In this document: piece after piece, positions 16,678 through 24,368 of the stretch
Layout of the letters: every line of letters starts with the position of its first letter
Position numbering within the stretch: the first letter of the stretch is position 1
NCBI GenBank assembly: GCA_023382675.1
Contig: JAHDWN010000005.1
Coordinates: 1-55,396 of the forward strand
DNA length: 55,396 bases
From: Anaerolineae bacterium
Lineage (GTDB): Bacteria > Chloroflexota > Anaerolineae > Aggregatilineales > Phototrophicaceae
Reading direction: 5' to 3'
Made by a program: the position numbers and the translations under genes
Notes under the pieces: generated by a model
What the model was told of the DNA's origin: nothing
Seen by the model: the letters and a program-made list of their open reading frames with translations, nothing else
Database searches by the model: none

Positions 16678-17643
16678 ATGAAGGCGCAGGAGCGGCAAGG
16701 GATGGAGCTTGACCGAGAGACATTACAGATATTCGCCGATCAGTTCATTCACCGATGGGACAGATACCCAATCCAGAACGGAGACGGCAGCTATACGGGC
16801 GTGAAATGGGAAGCCCTGACCCTTGCCCACGTCGAGAAGCATATTAGGGGAAACATCACACTTGGCGCGTATGCGCTGGACGCGGACAGCCGCGCCCGCT
16901 GGATATGCCTTGACGCCGATGACCCCCAAGAGTGGGACGGCATCAAAAACCTTGCCGTAAAACTTAGCAATCAGCGCGTGCCTGCCTATCTTGAACCATC
17001 GCGGCGAGGCGGTCATTTATGGCTATTCCTCACTCCCCTTTCAGGACGCGACGCCCGGCGATTTGGGAAGCAACTTCTAAAAGAACACAACCTTGAAACC
17101 GTTGAACTCTATCCAAAACAAGACGAACTGCGAACGGGTCCCGGTTCACTGGTACGGTTGCCACTTGGGATACATCGCAAAGACGGCAGGCGGTATCATT
17201 TCATCACGACCACCGGAGAGCCACTAGCGCCCACTATACGGGCGCAGATAGCGGTACTTGCCAACCCTGCCCGTGTCCCGCAGCCGTTTGTCAAAGACGT
17301 TCTCAAACGCGCCCCAAAAGCCAAGCGGCACTCCCCTACTCCCCACTTTGAGAAACGCAGTCAAGTTATCGGGGACACACCTGCCGAGAAGATCAAAAAC
17401 GCAATCAGTGTTTATGATTTTGTGAGCAACTACGTTCAGCTTGATCGAGGCGGGCGCGGGTTATGCCCGTTTCACGATGACCATGTTGAGAGTTTCAGCA
17501 TTGACCAGGAACGGAACTATTGGCATTGTTTCGCCGGATGCGAAGGTCAGACGGTCATAGACTTCTGGATGAAATGGAACAAGGTTGACTTCAAGCAAGC
17601 AGTCAAAGAGCTTGCCGGGATGCTACTCCCCCCTCTCCCCTAA
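16678..17643 (+). CDS. Primase: AEP-like domain with C-terminal DnaG-type CHC2 zinc finger
   Basis: About 321 residues. The first 200 resemble the archaeo-eukaryotic-type primase domain of TOTE/plasmid replication proteins (WICLDADDP acidic motif, EPSRRGGHLWLF, ELYPKQ, GSLVRLPLGIH). Residues from about 245 form a CHC2 zinc domain as in DnaG (CPFHDDH, then WHCFAGCEG). The combination suggests a primase that starts replication of the element. The start follows a leaderless -10; a second ATG at 16702 has AGGAG at good spacing, so the first eight residues are uncertain. It probably acts with the partition genes downstream in autonomous maintenance of the excised form. Confidence 0.8.
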   Translation: MKAQERQGMELDRETLQIFADQFIHRWDRYPIQNGDGSYTGVKWEALTLAHVEKHIRGNITLGAYALDADSRARWICLDADDPQEWDGIKNLAVKLSNQRVPAYLEPSRRGGHLWLFLTPLSGRDARRFGKQLLKEHNLETVELYPKQDELRTGPGSLVRLPLGIHRKDGRRYHFITTTGEPLAPTIRAQIAVLANPARVPQPFVKDVLKRAPKAKRHSPTPHFEKRSQVIGDTPAEKIKNAISVYDFVSNYVQLDRGGRGLCPFHDDHVESFSIDQERNYWHCFAGCEGQTVIDFWMKWNKVDFKQAVKELAGMLLPPLP

Positions 17644-17738
17644 CGGCTGCAACGCTTTTGTTCGCCGCCATACACAATTTCCACAACCTCCACAATTTCC
17701 TTGTTGACTTGTCACGAGCAGTATGTCATAGGTGATAT
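17644..17738 (+). promoter_or_regulatory. Upstream region of partition operon with repeated motif
   Basis: Two copies of CACAATTTCC flank a diverged CACAACCTCC. TTGACT follows at about 17703 and AGGTGA lies just before the ATG at 17739. The small repeats may be an operator for the HTH or ParA/RHH proteins. No convincing -10 was identified. Confidence 0.35.
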
Positions 17739-17930
17739 ATGAAGCCTTTTGTTTCCGCCCGTGAGTTTGGTCGAGTTGTCAAACGTGATACCAAGACGGT
17801 TATTGCATGGATTGAGCGCGGATGGATACCCGGAGCGCGGCGCGTGGGCAATCGTTACGAAATTCCGGCAACTGAAATTATGGCGTATAAAAACAGCCCG
17901 CAGTATCCCCCTGCAAAATGGCAAAAATAG
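17739..17930 (+). CDS. Excisionase/MerR-type HTH protein
   Basis: 63 residues with a winged-helix fold of the excisionase/HTH_17 type (VSAREFGRVVKRDTKTVIAW, then ERGWIPGARRVGNRYEIP). It is a DNA-binding protein, possibly controlling the partition operon or excision. The AGGTGA Shine-Dalgarno is close to the ATG. The 3' end overlaps the ParA start by 13 bp, so the two are co-translated. Its small size and fold also fit a recombination directionality factor; its location by parA favours operon regulation. Confidence 0.8.
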   Translation: MKPFVSAREFGRVVKRDTKTVIAWIERGWIPGARRVGNRYEIPATEIMAYKNSPQYPPAKWQK

Positions 17931-18667
17931 TATCCTTTTCTATCTACAAGGGTGGAACTGGCAAAACGACCAGCGCAGTTAACACGGCAGCAGCACTCGC
18001 CGAAATGGGTAAACGGGTGTTACTGGTTGACCTTGACCAGCAGGCGCAAACCACGCGGTATTTAGGGCTAGACCCGGATACAATGCCGATGAACCTTGCC
18101 CAAGTATTCATTCAGGGTGTACCGATCAATCTTACAGTCAAAAAGACCGATTTTGGGTTTGATCTCGTTCCCGCAAGCGATCTGCTTTCTGCTGTCGAGG
18201 CGATGCTTGAAAGCGGCAAAGACGAAGGATTATTACGCGAAAAATTGGACGCAATCGAGGCGGACTATGATTTTGTGTTGCTGGACACTCCCCCAGGTAA
18301 AGACAAACTGACATTTAACGCGATTGTAGCAGCCCGTCAGATCATCGTTCCAGTATCAGCCGAACGTATGGCGGTTGACGGTCTAGCCGACCTTATCAAA
18401 CATTTGCATACCGTGTTGTGGCCTAAATACGAGCTAGATCAGGACATACGGATACTCTTTACCAAATACGATGCGACCACTTCCCTCTCGCCGGGCATCG
18501 TGAAAAGCGCCCGGAAAATTTACCGGGAGAACGTCTTGCCGATGCTAATACATTCTGCCGTCGCATTCCCCCGTTCGTATGAAGCCAGGAAACCAATGAT
18601 CCATTTTGCGCCGTCACATCAAGGTACGCAAGCGTACCGCGAGTTGGCAGCGTGGCTTGCCCAATGA
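17918..18667 (+). CDS. parA: ParA-family partition ATPase
   Basis: 249 residues, normal for a type Ib/Soj-like ParA. The deviant Walker A is KGGTGKTT (residues 10-17), followed by the A' motif VDLDQQAQTTRYLG and Walker B (DFVLLDTPPG). These proteins segregate plasmids and integrative elements by forming ATP-dependent gradients on the nucleoid. Its partner is the ribbon-helix-helix gene overlapping its stop (ATGA). The presence of a partition module implies that element B has an extrachromosomal, replicating stage. Confidence 0.93.
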   Translation: MAKIVSFSIYKGGTGKTTSAVNTAAALAEMGKRVLLVDLDQQAQTTRYLGLDPDTMPMNLAQVFIQGVPINLTVKKTDFGFDLVPASDLLSAVEAMLESGKDEGLLREKLDAIEADYDFVLLDTPPGKDKLTFNAIVAARQIIVPVSAERMAVDGLADLIKHLHTVLWPKYELDQDIRILFTKYDATTSLSPGIVKSARKIYRENVLPMLIHSAVAFPRSYEARKPMIHFAPSHQGTQAYRELAAWLAQ

Positions 18668-19035
18668 AAAAGGTAGATACATCTGTTTTTGTCAGTGAGC
18701 AAAAAGCCAGCCGGATTAAGCCGGAAGAAATAGATATGGCGGACTTACCCCCTATTCCGAAGCCAGTTCCACACGATAACAAAAGCCAGGAACAGGAAAA
18801 AGCCGAACGCATTTCCGAACGAACGGAATTCCGAACGGAAAACCGTTCGGATCAGCGCCCCTCATTTTTTCCTCTCAAGCGACGCACCACCCGTTATAGT
18901 TTCGAGTTTTACGAAGATCAAATCTACAAATTGAAGGAACTCAAGCATCGGGCAGAGATGAGCGGAGAAAAGGTAACACTGTCTGACATTGCCAGAGAAG
19001 CCCTTGACGAATACCTCAAAGAAAAAGACCCCTAA
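18664..19035 (+). CDS. Ribbon-helix-helix centromere-binding protein
   Basis: About 123 residues. A disordered charged N-terminal half leads to a ribbon-helix-helix-like C-terminus (TRYSFEFYEDQIYKLKELK, then LSDIAREALDEYLKE). It overlaps the ParA stop. RHH proteins in this position bind centromere repeats and stimulate ParA. Repeats of GAACGGAATTCCGAAC lie both inside the coding sequence (18821) and right after the stop (19041, 19081), consistent with binding to its own locus for partition and autoregulation. Confidence 0.78.
   Translation: MKKVDTSVFVSEQKASRIKPEEIDMADLPPIPKPVPHDNKSQEQEKAERISERTEFRTENRSDQRPSFFPLKRRTTRYSFEFYEDQIYKLKELKHRAEMSGEKVTLSDIAREALDEYLKEKDP
18815..18850. repeat. Partition-site repeat inside the RHH gene
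   Basis: GAACGGAATTCCGAACGGAA (18821-18840) with flanking CCGAAC and CCGTTCGG half-sites. It is identical over 20 bp to the copy at 19041. The core CGGAATTCCG is palindromic. It encodes the low-complexity stretch SERTEFRTENRS. Confidence 0.75.
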
Positions 19036-19040
19036 ACACC

Positions 19041-19097
19041 GAACGGAATTCCGAACGGAAATTCGTTCGGAAGATCGAACGAACGGAATTCCGAACG
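19041..19097. repeat. Putative centromere (parS-like) repeats after the RHH gene
   Basis: Two further copies of GAACGGAATTCCGAAC (19041 and 19081) with an intervening inverted half-site (TTCGTTCGG) and a CGAAC half-site. They follow directly after the RHH stop. Together with the copy inside the gene they form an iterated array, the usual form of a partition site bound by RHH proteins. Confidence 0.75.
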
Positions 19098-19156
19098 CTG
19101 AATAGCGCGTCTTGACAATCCATTTTCGATGTGTGCAAGATGTAAAGTAGGCAATA

Positions 19157-19180
19157 AAAAAGCCCCGGCTAGGGCTTTTT
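19157..19180. terminator. Bidirectional terminator after the partition operon
   Basis: AAAAAGCCC and GGGCTTTTT form a perfect 9-bp stem with a 6-nt loop and T-runs on both strands, closing the HTH-ParA-RHH operon. Confidence 0.85.
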
Positions 19181-19318
19181 CAACTCGCGCGAAGATCGTA
19201 CCTTTACAATTCCTATCATTTCACTCCCGGTAATCCCTGTCAACCGGACAAACAGAGGGCGTAGTTTTTCGTGCCATTGATAATCCGTCCTCACTTTGCC
19301 GCCGAGCGGAGAAGGGGG

Positions 19319-19339
19319 GACGCTTTTGAAAAAAGCGTC
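19319..19339. repeat. 9-bp hairpin
   Basis: GACGCTTTT and AAAAGCGTC with a GAA loop form a perfect stem. There is no long T-run after it on the plus strand. It may be a terminator or an origin structure. Confidence 0.5.
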
Positions 19340-19570
19340 TAGGGGGGATGAGGAAAACAAAGCCTTGAAGAACAGGGGAGTAGATGGAGAGAAAGACTGA
19401 AGGCAAAGAGGGAATAGGCTGTACTGAACATACAGTAGGAAAATCCGGCGAACTGCATCACACCATATCGCTCTAAATCATCCAGGAATGTTTTTTCTGC
19501 TGCATGGTCAGTATCCGATAAAAAAGCGTCAGTAACGTCCTGTGTTTAAGTATCGAACTATGATGGTATT

Positions 19571-19648
19571 CGAGAGTACAAAAGCTGAACGAGTACAATA
19601 AATTCTATTCATAAATCTACTCGTTAAACTACTCGCTAGGAGCGAGTA
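19571..19648. repeat. Iteron-like GAGTA motifs
   Basis: Five copies of GAGTA or its complement occur in 78 bp (GAGAGTAC, ACGAGTAC, CTACTCGTT, CTACTCGCT, GCGAGTA), the last two forming the hairpin TACTCGCT-AGG-AGCGAGTA. The stretch is A+T-rich, as replication origins often are. Confidence 0.45.
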
Positions 19649-20124
19649 TCTTTACGTGGGAAAAACCCCTAATAAATCCGCCGCAATACAATGTGTTTCT
19701 CCTCATACCCCTCACTTGTCCAGGCTCGGATTATCCCGTTAAAACGGGACATCCTCACACTGGACGGCGGAGGGGCAATCGTCGAACCACCGCACCCGTC
19801 GCGTCCTTTTTCGGTGTCGCTACGCTCGCCAAAAATGCCGCGACTGCCCCCGTTGCCGCCGCTTTGTTTTATTCGTGCCTTCGGCACTTCATCTAAGGAA
19901 GCGGCGGGCGCGGGCGTCTGACGGGATAAACCCGCCATCCGCTCCGCTCAACAGTGGCAGTCGCGCCACCGGCGCGACGGGTGCGCGGCGGATCGCTAGG
20001 CGTGTAGGCTGAGGCGCACGCAGCCAGGTGCGATGTACAGATTGTGAGCTTCCGCAGTCTGTGGCTGTGCTATAGAAGCGCGACTAATTCCTGCCAGTTC
20101 CGCTCACTTCATCGTTCGTATTTT

Positions 20125-20231
20125 AGCGTTTGCCTTTTTCACGCCTGTCAAGGACGGTGCAAGTCGCTCCGCCTTTGACTGCATTCTCAAAGGTAGCGGA
20201 GCGATCCTTGACAGGCTAAAGCGCAAACGCT
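20125..20231. ncRNA. Large imperfect hairpin (107 nt): RNA or transfer/replication structure
   Basis: Paired blocks, outer to inner: AGCGTTTGC with GCAAACGCT, GCCTGTCAAGGA with TCCTTGACAGGC, TCGCTCCGC with GCGGAGCGA, and CTTTGA with TCAAAG. Bulges separate them and the loop is 8 nt. Four matched blocks in the same order cannot be chance. It could be a folded RNA or a DNA hairpin origin; the sequence does not decide which. Confidence 0.6.
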
Positions 20232-20245
20232 CACGTCTTTAGGTA

Positions 20246-20270
20246 GCTCAGTGAGCGGAACTCACTGAGC
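20246..20270. repeat. Perfect 10-bp hairpin
   Basis: GCTCAGTGAG and CTCACTGAGC with loop CGGAA, 15 nt after the large hairpin and 29 nt before the small gene at 20299. There is no T-run, so it is not a typical terminator. Confidence 0.6.
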
Positions 20271-20298
20271 AATGCTCCACAGAAAGGGGGTGATACCG

Positions 20299-20442
20299 AT
20301 GGTGAAGAAAACCTACACGTCAGAGCAGAAAGCGCAGTGGGTAGCTTGGTATATAGAGGAAATTCAGAGAACCAAGAAGCTCCTAGATCGAATAGAGAAA
20401 TTCTATCGAAATCTACTCACCGTACTACCAGCGAAGAAGTAA
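20299..20442 (+). CDS. Small basic helical protein (47 residues)
   Basis: It starts MVKKTYTSEQKAQWVAWYIE and continues with a basic helix ending LLTVLPAKK. AAAGGGGGTGAT lies 7 nt upstream as a strong Shine-Dalgarno, the same signal as before the 27-residue membrane peptide at 16373. Function unknown. It probably forms a unit with the next small gene. Confidence 0.6.
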   Translation: MVKKTYTSEQKAQWVAWYIEEIQRTKKLLDRIEKFYRNLLTVLPAKK

Positions 20443-20472
20443 TTCGCTGCTTTGGAAAGGGGTGAAAACCGT

Positions 20473-20589
20473 ATGCAGGTTCTACAAACCTTGCTTGGTG
20501 GTTTGGCGTTTGTAGTAGCGTTTTACTACTTTACCAAACCAAAAGGTCGCCCGAAACACTGTAAGTTTTGCGGACGACCAATTGAATAA
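20473..20589 (+). CDS. Small membrane-anchored zinc-knuckle peptide (38 residues)
   Basis: One hydrophobic helix (LLGGLAFVVAFYYF) is followed by a basic tail with a CxxC pair (HCKFCGRPIE), resembling a half zinc ribbon. GGAAAGGGGTGA precedes the ATG. It lies 30 nt after the preceding small gene and is followed by a terminator. Function unknown; the Shine-Dalgarno and composition support a real gene. Confidence 0.6.
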   Translation: MQVLQTLLGGLAFVVAFYYFTKPKGRPKHCKFCGRPIE

Positions 20590-20595
20590 CAAGTT

Positions 20596-20630
20596 TCGCG
20601 GGGTTAGGGCTAATCACTCTAGCCCCGCGA
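20596..20630 (+). terminator. Terminator after the two small genes
   Basis: TCGCGGGGTTAG pairs with CTAGCCCCGCGA (12 bp, one G-T pair), followed by TTGTATTT. Confidence 0.7.
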
Positions 20631-20680
20631 TTGTATTTACGCACTCTCATTATATCACCTGAGTGCAAGAGAGGAGTTTT

Positions 20681-21097
20681 ATGATAATCCGACTTCATGA
20701 GCAGAAAAATGTGATAGCCTCGCCGAAGGATGTGTACGCAATCTTACGAGCGGTTCTTTCGGCAGAGGATGAGGTTGACCGAGATAAGGAACACTTTTGG
20801 GTCTTCCAGCTTGATACACGGCTTCGCATTAAGGTACTAGAGTTGGTTACACTCGGTATACTCAACGCGAGTTTAGTCCATCCTCGTGAGGTGTTCACGA
20901 GAGCCATTACAAACCGCGCTCATGCAATTTTGATAGCCCATAATCATCCAAGCGGTCAAATCAATCCATCTGGTGAGGATTTAGATTTGACACAGCAATT
21001 GGTTAAGGCTGGAAAAATTCTGGGCATTGAGCTAGTAGATCACATCATCATTGGTGAAAGTGATTACCTGAGCATGAAGCAAAGCGGTTTGCTCTAG
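20681..21097 (+). CDS. RadC-like JAB-domain protein
   Basis: About 138 residues. It has the JAB/MPN metalloprotease-like metal site HNHPSG followed by Ser and Asp (PSGEDLDLTQQL), the signature of the RadC family. The start is the ATG at 20681 with GAGGAG upstream; an inverted repeat GCACTC/GAGTGC precedes it. RadC-like genes are very common on plasmids and integrated elements; their biochemical role is unresolved. The protein lacks the N-terminal HhH part of chromosomal RadC, as usual for element-borne copies. Confidence 0.9.
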   Translation: MIIRLHEQKNVIASPKDVYAILRAVLSAEDEVDRDKEHFWVFQLDTRLRIKVLELVTLGILNASLVHPREVFTRAITNRAHAILIAHNHPSGQINPSGEDLDLTQQLVKAGKILGIELVDHIIIGESDYLSMKQSGLL

Positions 21098-21102
21098 GCT
21101 TG

Positions 21103-21141
21103 AAGGGCTGTGGGCTGGCAACGGTCTACAGCCCTTTTTTT
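21103..21141 (+). terminator. Terminator of the radC-like gene
   Basis: AAGGGCTGT and ACAGCCCTT form a 9-bp stem followed by seven T residues. Confidence 0.85.
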
Positions 21142-21182
21142 GTTCGCCCTCGTTGCAGTGGGGAAGGCAACGCGACGCGCCT

Positions 21183-21707
21183 TTACCCGACTTCAAATGT
21201 GGGCGCGTCGCGTCTAATCCACGAGGGGAGCGGTTCATTTCGAGGATGTTCAAATTGCATATAGGCATCCAGAACCAATGCCTCAAACCGCTCATGTCGT
21301 TCTCGGCGGTGTAAAATCGCCGTTGCTCTATCGTTGAATGTATTAGGGAATGAGGCTTGATCGAGAACATTTCCCCATGTAGAAGCAGCATAGAGATCAT
21401 ACATGGTGATATTGTCAGTTGGTTTCGGTTCTTGGGTAGCTCCACGCCAACGGGTTTTTAATACGGCCAGTTCAAGGGCAATATCTGAGGGTTTCATCTC
21501 TTCGCCACGTCCAAGCCACTGACCATAGAGAATATCAGCAAAACTTTGCGCCGTTCTGCGGTACTTTTCCGTTGCGTCACGATACTCCTTATGCCAGTAA
21601 GGATGATCGGGTGCATGTATTGGTTTTTCCCATCCTGCAATGTGGTGGAAGTCATTTTCTACCATAGCTTGGGGAATAACCCCAAACATTGTATCATTTA
21701 CGATCAA
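21183..21707 (-). CDS. Hypothetical protein divergent from the HerA/VirD4-type ATPase
   Basis: Up to 174 residues; the start is a TTG at 21707 or an in-frame ATG six codons later. Soluble and rich in His, Trp and Tyr (FHHIAGWEKPIHAPDHPYWHKE), with helical segments and no recognised domain. It is transcribed away from the ATPase gene, 21 bp apart. Function unknown. Confidence 0.65.
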   Translation of the reverse strand: MIVNDTMFGVIPQAMVENDFHHIAGWEKPIHAPDHPYWHKEYRDATEKYRRTAQSFADILYGQWLGRGEEMKPSDIALELAVLKTRWRGATQEPKPTDNITMYDLYAASTWGNVLDQASFPNTFNDRATAILHRRERHERFEALVLDAYMQFEHPRNEPLPSWIRRDAPTFEVG

Positions 21708-21728
21708 TTGACTTAGAGGAGTGACGGC

Positions 21729-24347
21729 GTGGGTGAATTTATCTTGGGGAAGGATGAACGGGGGAATATCGTTGCGCTACCACCGGATGCGCGGAAGCAA
21801 GGTACGCACATGCTTGGCATTCAGGGGACAGGAAAAACCACATTGCTGCTTCGTATGGCGCTAGAGGATATTGCAGCCAATGAGGGCGTATGCGTGATTA
21901 CCCCGCACGGTGATCTTATCCAAGACCTGTTAGCCCGAATTCCCAAGCAACGCAGCCAAGATATTATCGTGTGGGATCCGTCCGATATGGCGCGTCCTTT
22001 TGGCTTCAACATTTTTGCCTGCGACAATCCGGCTGATGACGCACTAGTGAGCAGAATAGCCAACGATGTAGTTGTCAAGACGTTTGAACTTTTATGGGGA
22101 GATAGTTGGGGCGCGCAGATGGATGAGGTGATGCGCGTCGTAAGCGCAACAATAACCCGCTGTCAGGGGATGCCAGAGGCAGAGCGCCCCACCCTAACAG
22201 ATTTTTCGCGGTTCATACGGATGAAAGTATTTCGGCAGCGGTATCTTGACTACCTTTGGAGCAATTACCCGGTTCAGGCTGCCGGGCAACTGGATTGGTG
22301 GGATGACCTTGAGGCGGTTAGCGACCATGAACGCCGTGAGAGGGTACGTTCAACACTCAATAAGGCTAATCGCTTCTCAGAACAGCCGATGTTACGAAAT
22401 ATCTTCGGACAGCCGACGAGCAGTTTTAATTTGCGGCGTGTAATGGATGAGGGGAAAATATTGCTGGTTGATCTGACCAAAGCTCGGCTTGGTATTGACG
22501 ACAGCCGGATATTGGGAGCGGTGCTGGTTGGTCAATTCTATCTTGCGGCGCTCTCACGGGAAGATATTCCACAGGAAACTCGTCGCCCGTTTCACCTAAT
22601 CGTTGATGAGTTTCAAAACTTTGCCAGCACCGCGTTTTTTGAATTATTTGAAGAGGCGAGAAAGTACGCGATTGATTTGGTAATCGCACACCAGAATTTG
22701 ACGCAGCTTACAGAAAAAATGCGCGAAAGGGCGCTAAGTGCAGGGTGCAAGGTTGTATTTCGGGTTAACGGGAGTGATGCAGACCGCCTAAAAAAAGAAT
22801 TTCGTGTTACCGACGCTGACCGTCGGATAAAAGGGGAGCATGTCCGCCGTGATATAAGCATTGATCCCTGGCGTGACCTGAAGCGAGGAAGCCATAAGAA
22901 CCCACGAGTGCGCGAGTTGGTACGGGAGCTTGAACCGAGCTTCGTGTATTACCCAAGATTTGCTGACGCCCCAGGAGAGATCACGAAAAAGATCGAGGAC
23001 GAGATCACTCAATATCTCTATGATCGAATGATGGGCTATACCCCCTCGCTTGATCGTCTTATACTCAAGCCAAAGGTTACAGTGACCGAGTATCCCGGTC
23101 ACTATGAGTATCCATCCCTCTATTTTGGTGAGTTTAATCAATTCAAATCCATTCTGGATTGCAGCACTGAAGTGTGCAGGCTTGCGGTAGAGTTGCCAAA
23201 GGATAAGGCGTTCGAGTATGTAGAAGATAACTTGGAATTGTACGTGTCACGTTCTGCTGACCTACTAGGGGACATTCCACCTTACTATCGTTTGAGGGAA
23301 TATTCTGTATGGGTGGACATGGGATTTCCTTACGATGATGTCCCAAACCCCAATTGGTATGAGGCCAAGTACGGAAAAACTCAAAATTGGTCATCAGAAG
23401 AACTCAATGCTGTTTACGCTAGATTGCTCCAAAAAGTCGAGGCGCTGAAAAAGCCTCTAAAGCACGACCTGACAGTATGGCTGAACTTTTTACAGGATGA
23501 GCTTCGGAAATTAGAAGGGCATATTAGGAAAGTAGATCAACACGGGCATGGAGACAATTCGAGGCGGCTGGTTTTCGGTAGACTAGAGTTTGCTAATAAC
23601 AGCAGCTTCACGCCCGTAGGATATTGGGCTGTTGAGCGTGATGAAAAAACAGGACTAATCGTGCGAGAACGGAGTTCTCTATTTCATGTTTATGCTCCGC
23701 GCAGAAAGGTACAAGTATATGGTGGCTTTTCTTGGGAAGGCTATCGGCGTGCGTTGAGCGGTGCAGTTACGAAATGGCAACGGGCAGTCGCTTCTGCTTC
23801 ACGGCTAACGCTTCGGAAAATTCAGAATTTGCGCCGTAAGGAAGTGGAAGAGTGGTACAAAAACGCGCAGGCTTCTTGGAAACCGCCCCGAACTGAAACG
23901 CACTCGGAAGAGTTGGATGCTCATGATCGAGCGAAAAATGCGTTTTGGAATAACAGAATAGAATGGATACAAGAGCTTGGCGATTTATTAGCCGATGAAC
24001 CTGTCTATGCGCCAACAGGACAGACCGAGCCAATTTTCCAAACTGTTACTGAGGCGCAGGAAGAGTATCAAAACGCGCTTACTGGTCAAGAGAAATTCCA
24101 CGCTTGGGTTGTTTTTACAGGTGACGAAGAGACCGGATTGCGGCAGCACAAGGGAGTTGCGCTAGATGACGCGCAGCCGCCGCCTAAGGGTTGGGAAGCG
24201 CCCGTAGATGCAATTCGTCACCATTCCCGAATGCACTACGGGCGAGAGAGGGATCAAGTTGAACGGTTGATTACTAATCGGTGGCATCTTGGACAGAGAG
24301 ACAAGTTGGTACAGAAAGATGCTGAGGAGCTACCACCTGAACGATAA
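21729..24347 (+). CDS. HerA/VirD4-type DNA-translocating ATPase (coupling-protein-like)
   Basis: 872 residues. Walker A is GIQGTGKTT (about residue 30) and Walker B LIVDEFQNF (about 290), with HGDLIQDLL and IVWDPSD between, as in TraG/VirD4 coupling proteins. It has no N-terminal membrane helices, and a roughly 430-residue C-terminal extension of unknown fold follows. The GTG start has GAGGAG upstream. Together with the replication-relaxation gene 21 bp downstream it probably processes and moves element DNA. Without VirB-like genes it may serve a borrowed transfer apparatus or an FtsK-like route. Confidence 0.82.
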   Translation: MGEFILGKDERGNIVALPPDARKQGTHMLGIQGTGKTTLLLRMALEDIAANEGVCVITPHGDLIQDLLARIPKQRSQDIIVWDPSDMARPFGFNIFACDNPADDALVSRIANDVVVKTFELLWGDSWGAQMDEVMRVVSATITRCQGMPEAERPTLTDFSRFIRMKVFRQRYLDYLWSNYPVQAAGQLDWWDDLEAVSDHERRERVRSTLNKANRFSEQPMLRNIFGQPTSSFNLRRVMDEGKILLVDLTKARLGIDDSRILGAVLVGQFYLAALSREDIPQETRRPFHLIVDEFQNFASTAFFELFEEARKYAIDLVIAHQNLTQLTEKMRERALSAGCKVVFRVNGSDADRLKKEFRVTDADRRIKGEHVRRDISIDPWRDLKRGSHKNPRVRELVRELEPSFVYYPRFADAPGEITKKIEDEITQYLYDRMMGYTPSLDRLILKPKVTVTEYPGHYEYPSLYFGEFNQFKSILDCSTEVCRLAVELPKDKAFEYVEDNLELYVSRSADLLGDIPPYYRLREYSVWVDMGFPYDDVPNPNWYEAKYGKTQNWSSEELNAVYARLLQKVEALKKPLKHDLTVWLNFLQDELRKLEGHIRKVDQHGHGDNSRRLVFGRLEFANNSSFTPVGYWAVERDEKTGLIVRERSSLFHVYAPRRKVQVYGGFSWEGYRRALSGAVTKWQRAVASASRLTLRKIQNLRRKEVEEWYKNAQASWKPPRTETHSEELDAHDRAKNAFWNNRIEWIQELGDLLADEPVYAPTGQTEPIFQTVTEAQEEYQNALTGQEKFHAWVVFTGDEETGLRQHKGVALDDAQPPPKGWEAPVDAIRHHSRMHYGRERDQVERLITNRWHLGQRDKLVQKDAEELPPER

Positions 24348-24352
24348 GGGTA

Positions 24353-24361
24353 TGCTATAGT
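24353..24361 (+). promoter_or_regulatory. Extended -10, leaderless start of the replication-relaxation gene
   Basis: TGC-TATAGT lies 7 nt before the ATG at 24369. No Shine-Dalgarno and no clear -35 are present. It overlaps the end of the gene upstream. Confidence 0.5.
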
Positions 24362-24368
24362 CTGAACC

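Larger units (their letters stand above)
19181..20298. other. Non-coding structured region, candidate origin
   Basis: About 1.1 kb without a gene I can support. It holds a hairpin (19319), an A+T-rich stretch with repeated GAGTAC/CTACTCG motifs (19571-19648), the small hairpin CCCGTTAAAACGGG (about 19735), a G+C-rich stretch, a 107-nt imperfect hairpin (20125-20231) and a perfect 10-bp hairpin (20246-20270). Its position between partition genes and the RadC/HerA genes fits an origin of replication or transfer, or a structured RNA. A 63-codon minus-strand frame (19169-19360) is possible but weak. Confidence 0.5.

Noticed and set aside
19169-19360. 63-codon minus-strand frame ending in the partition terminator
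   Set aside because: Its end (YQWHEKLRPLFVRLTGITG) reads somewhat like protein, but the stop lies in a terminator stem, there is no start signal and other frames are open too.
19181-20298. CRISPR array
   Set aside because: The repeats here are short, irregularly spaced and partly inverted; no regular repeat-spacer pattern occurs anywhere in the window and no cas genes were seen.
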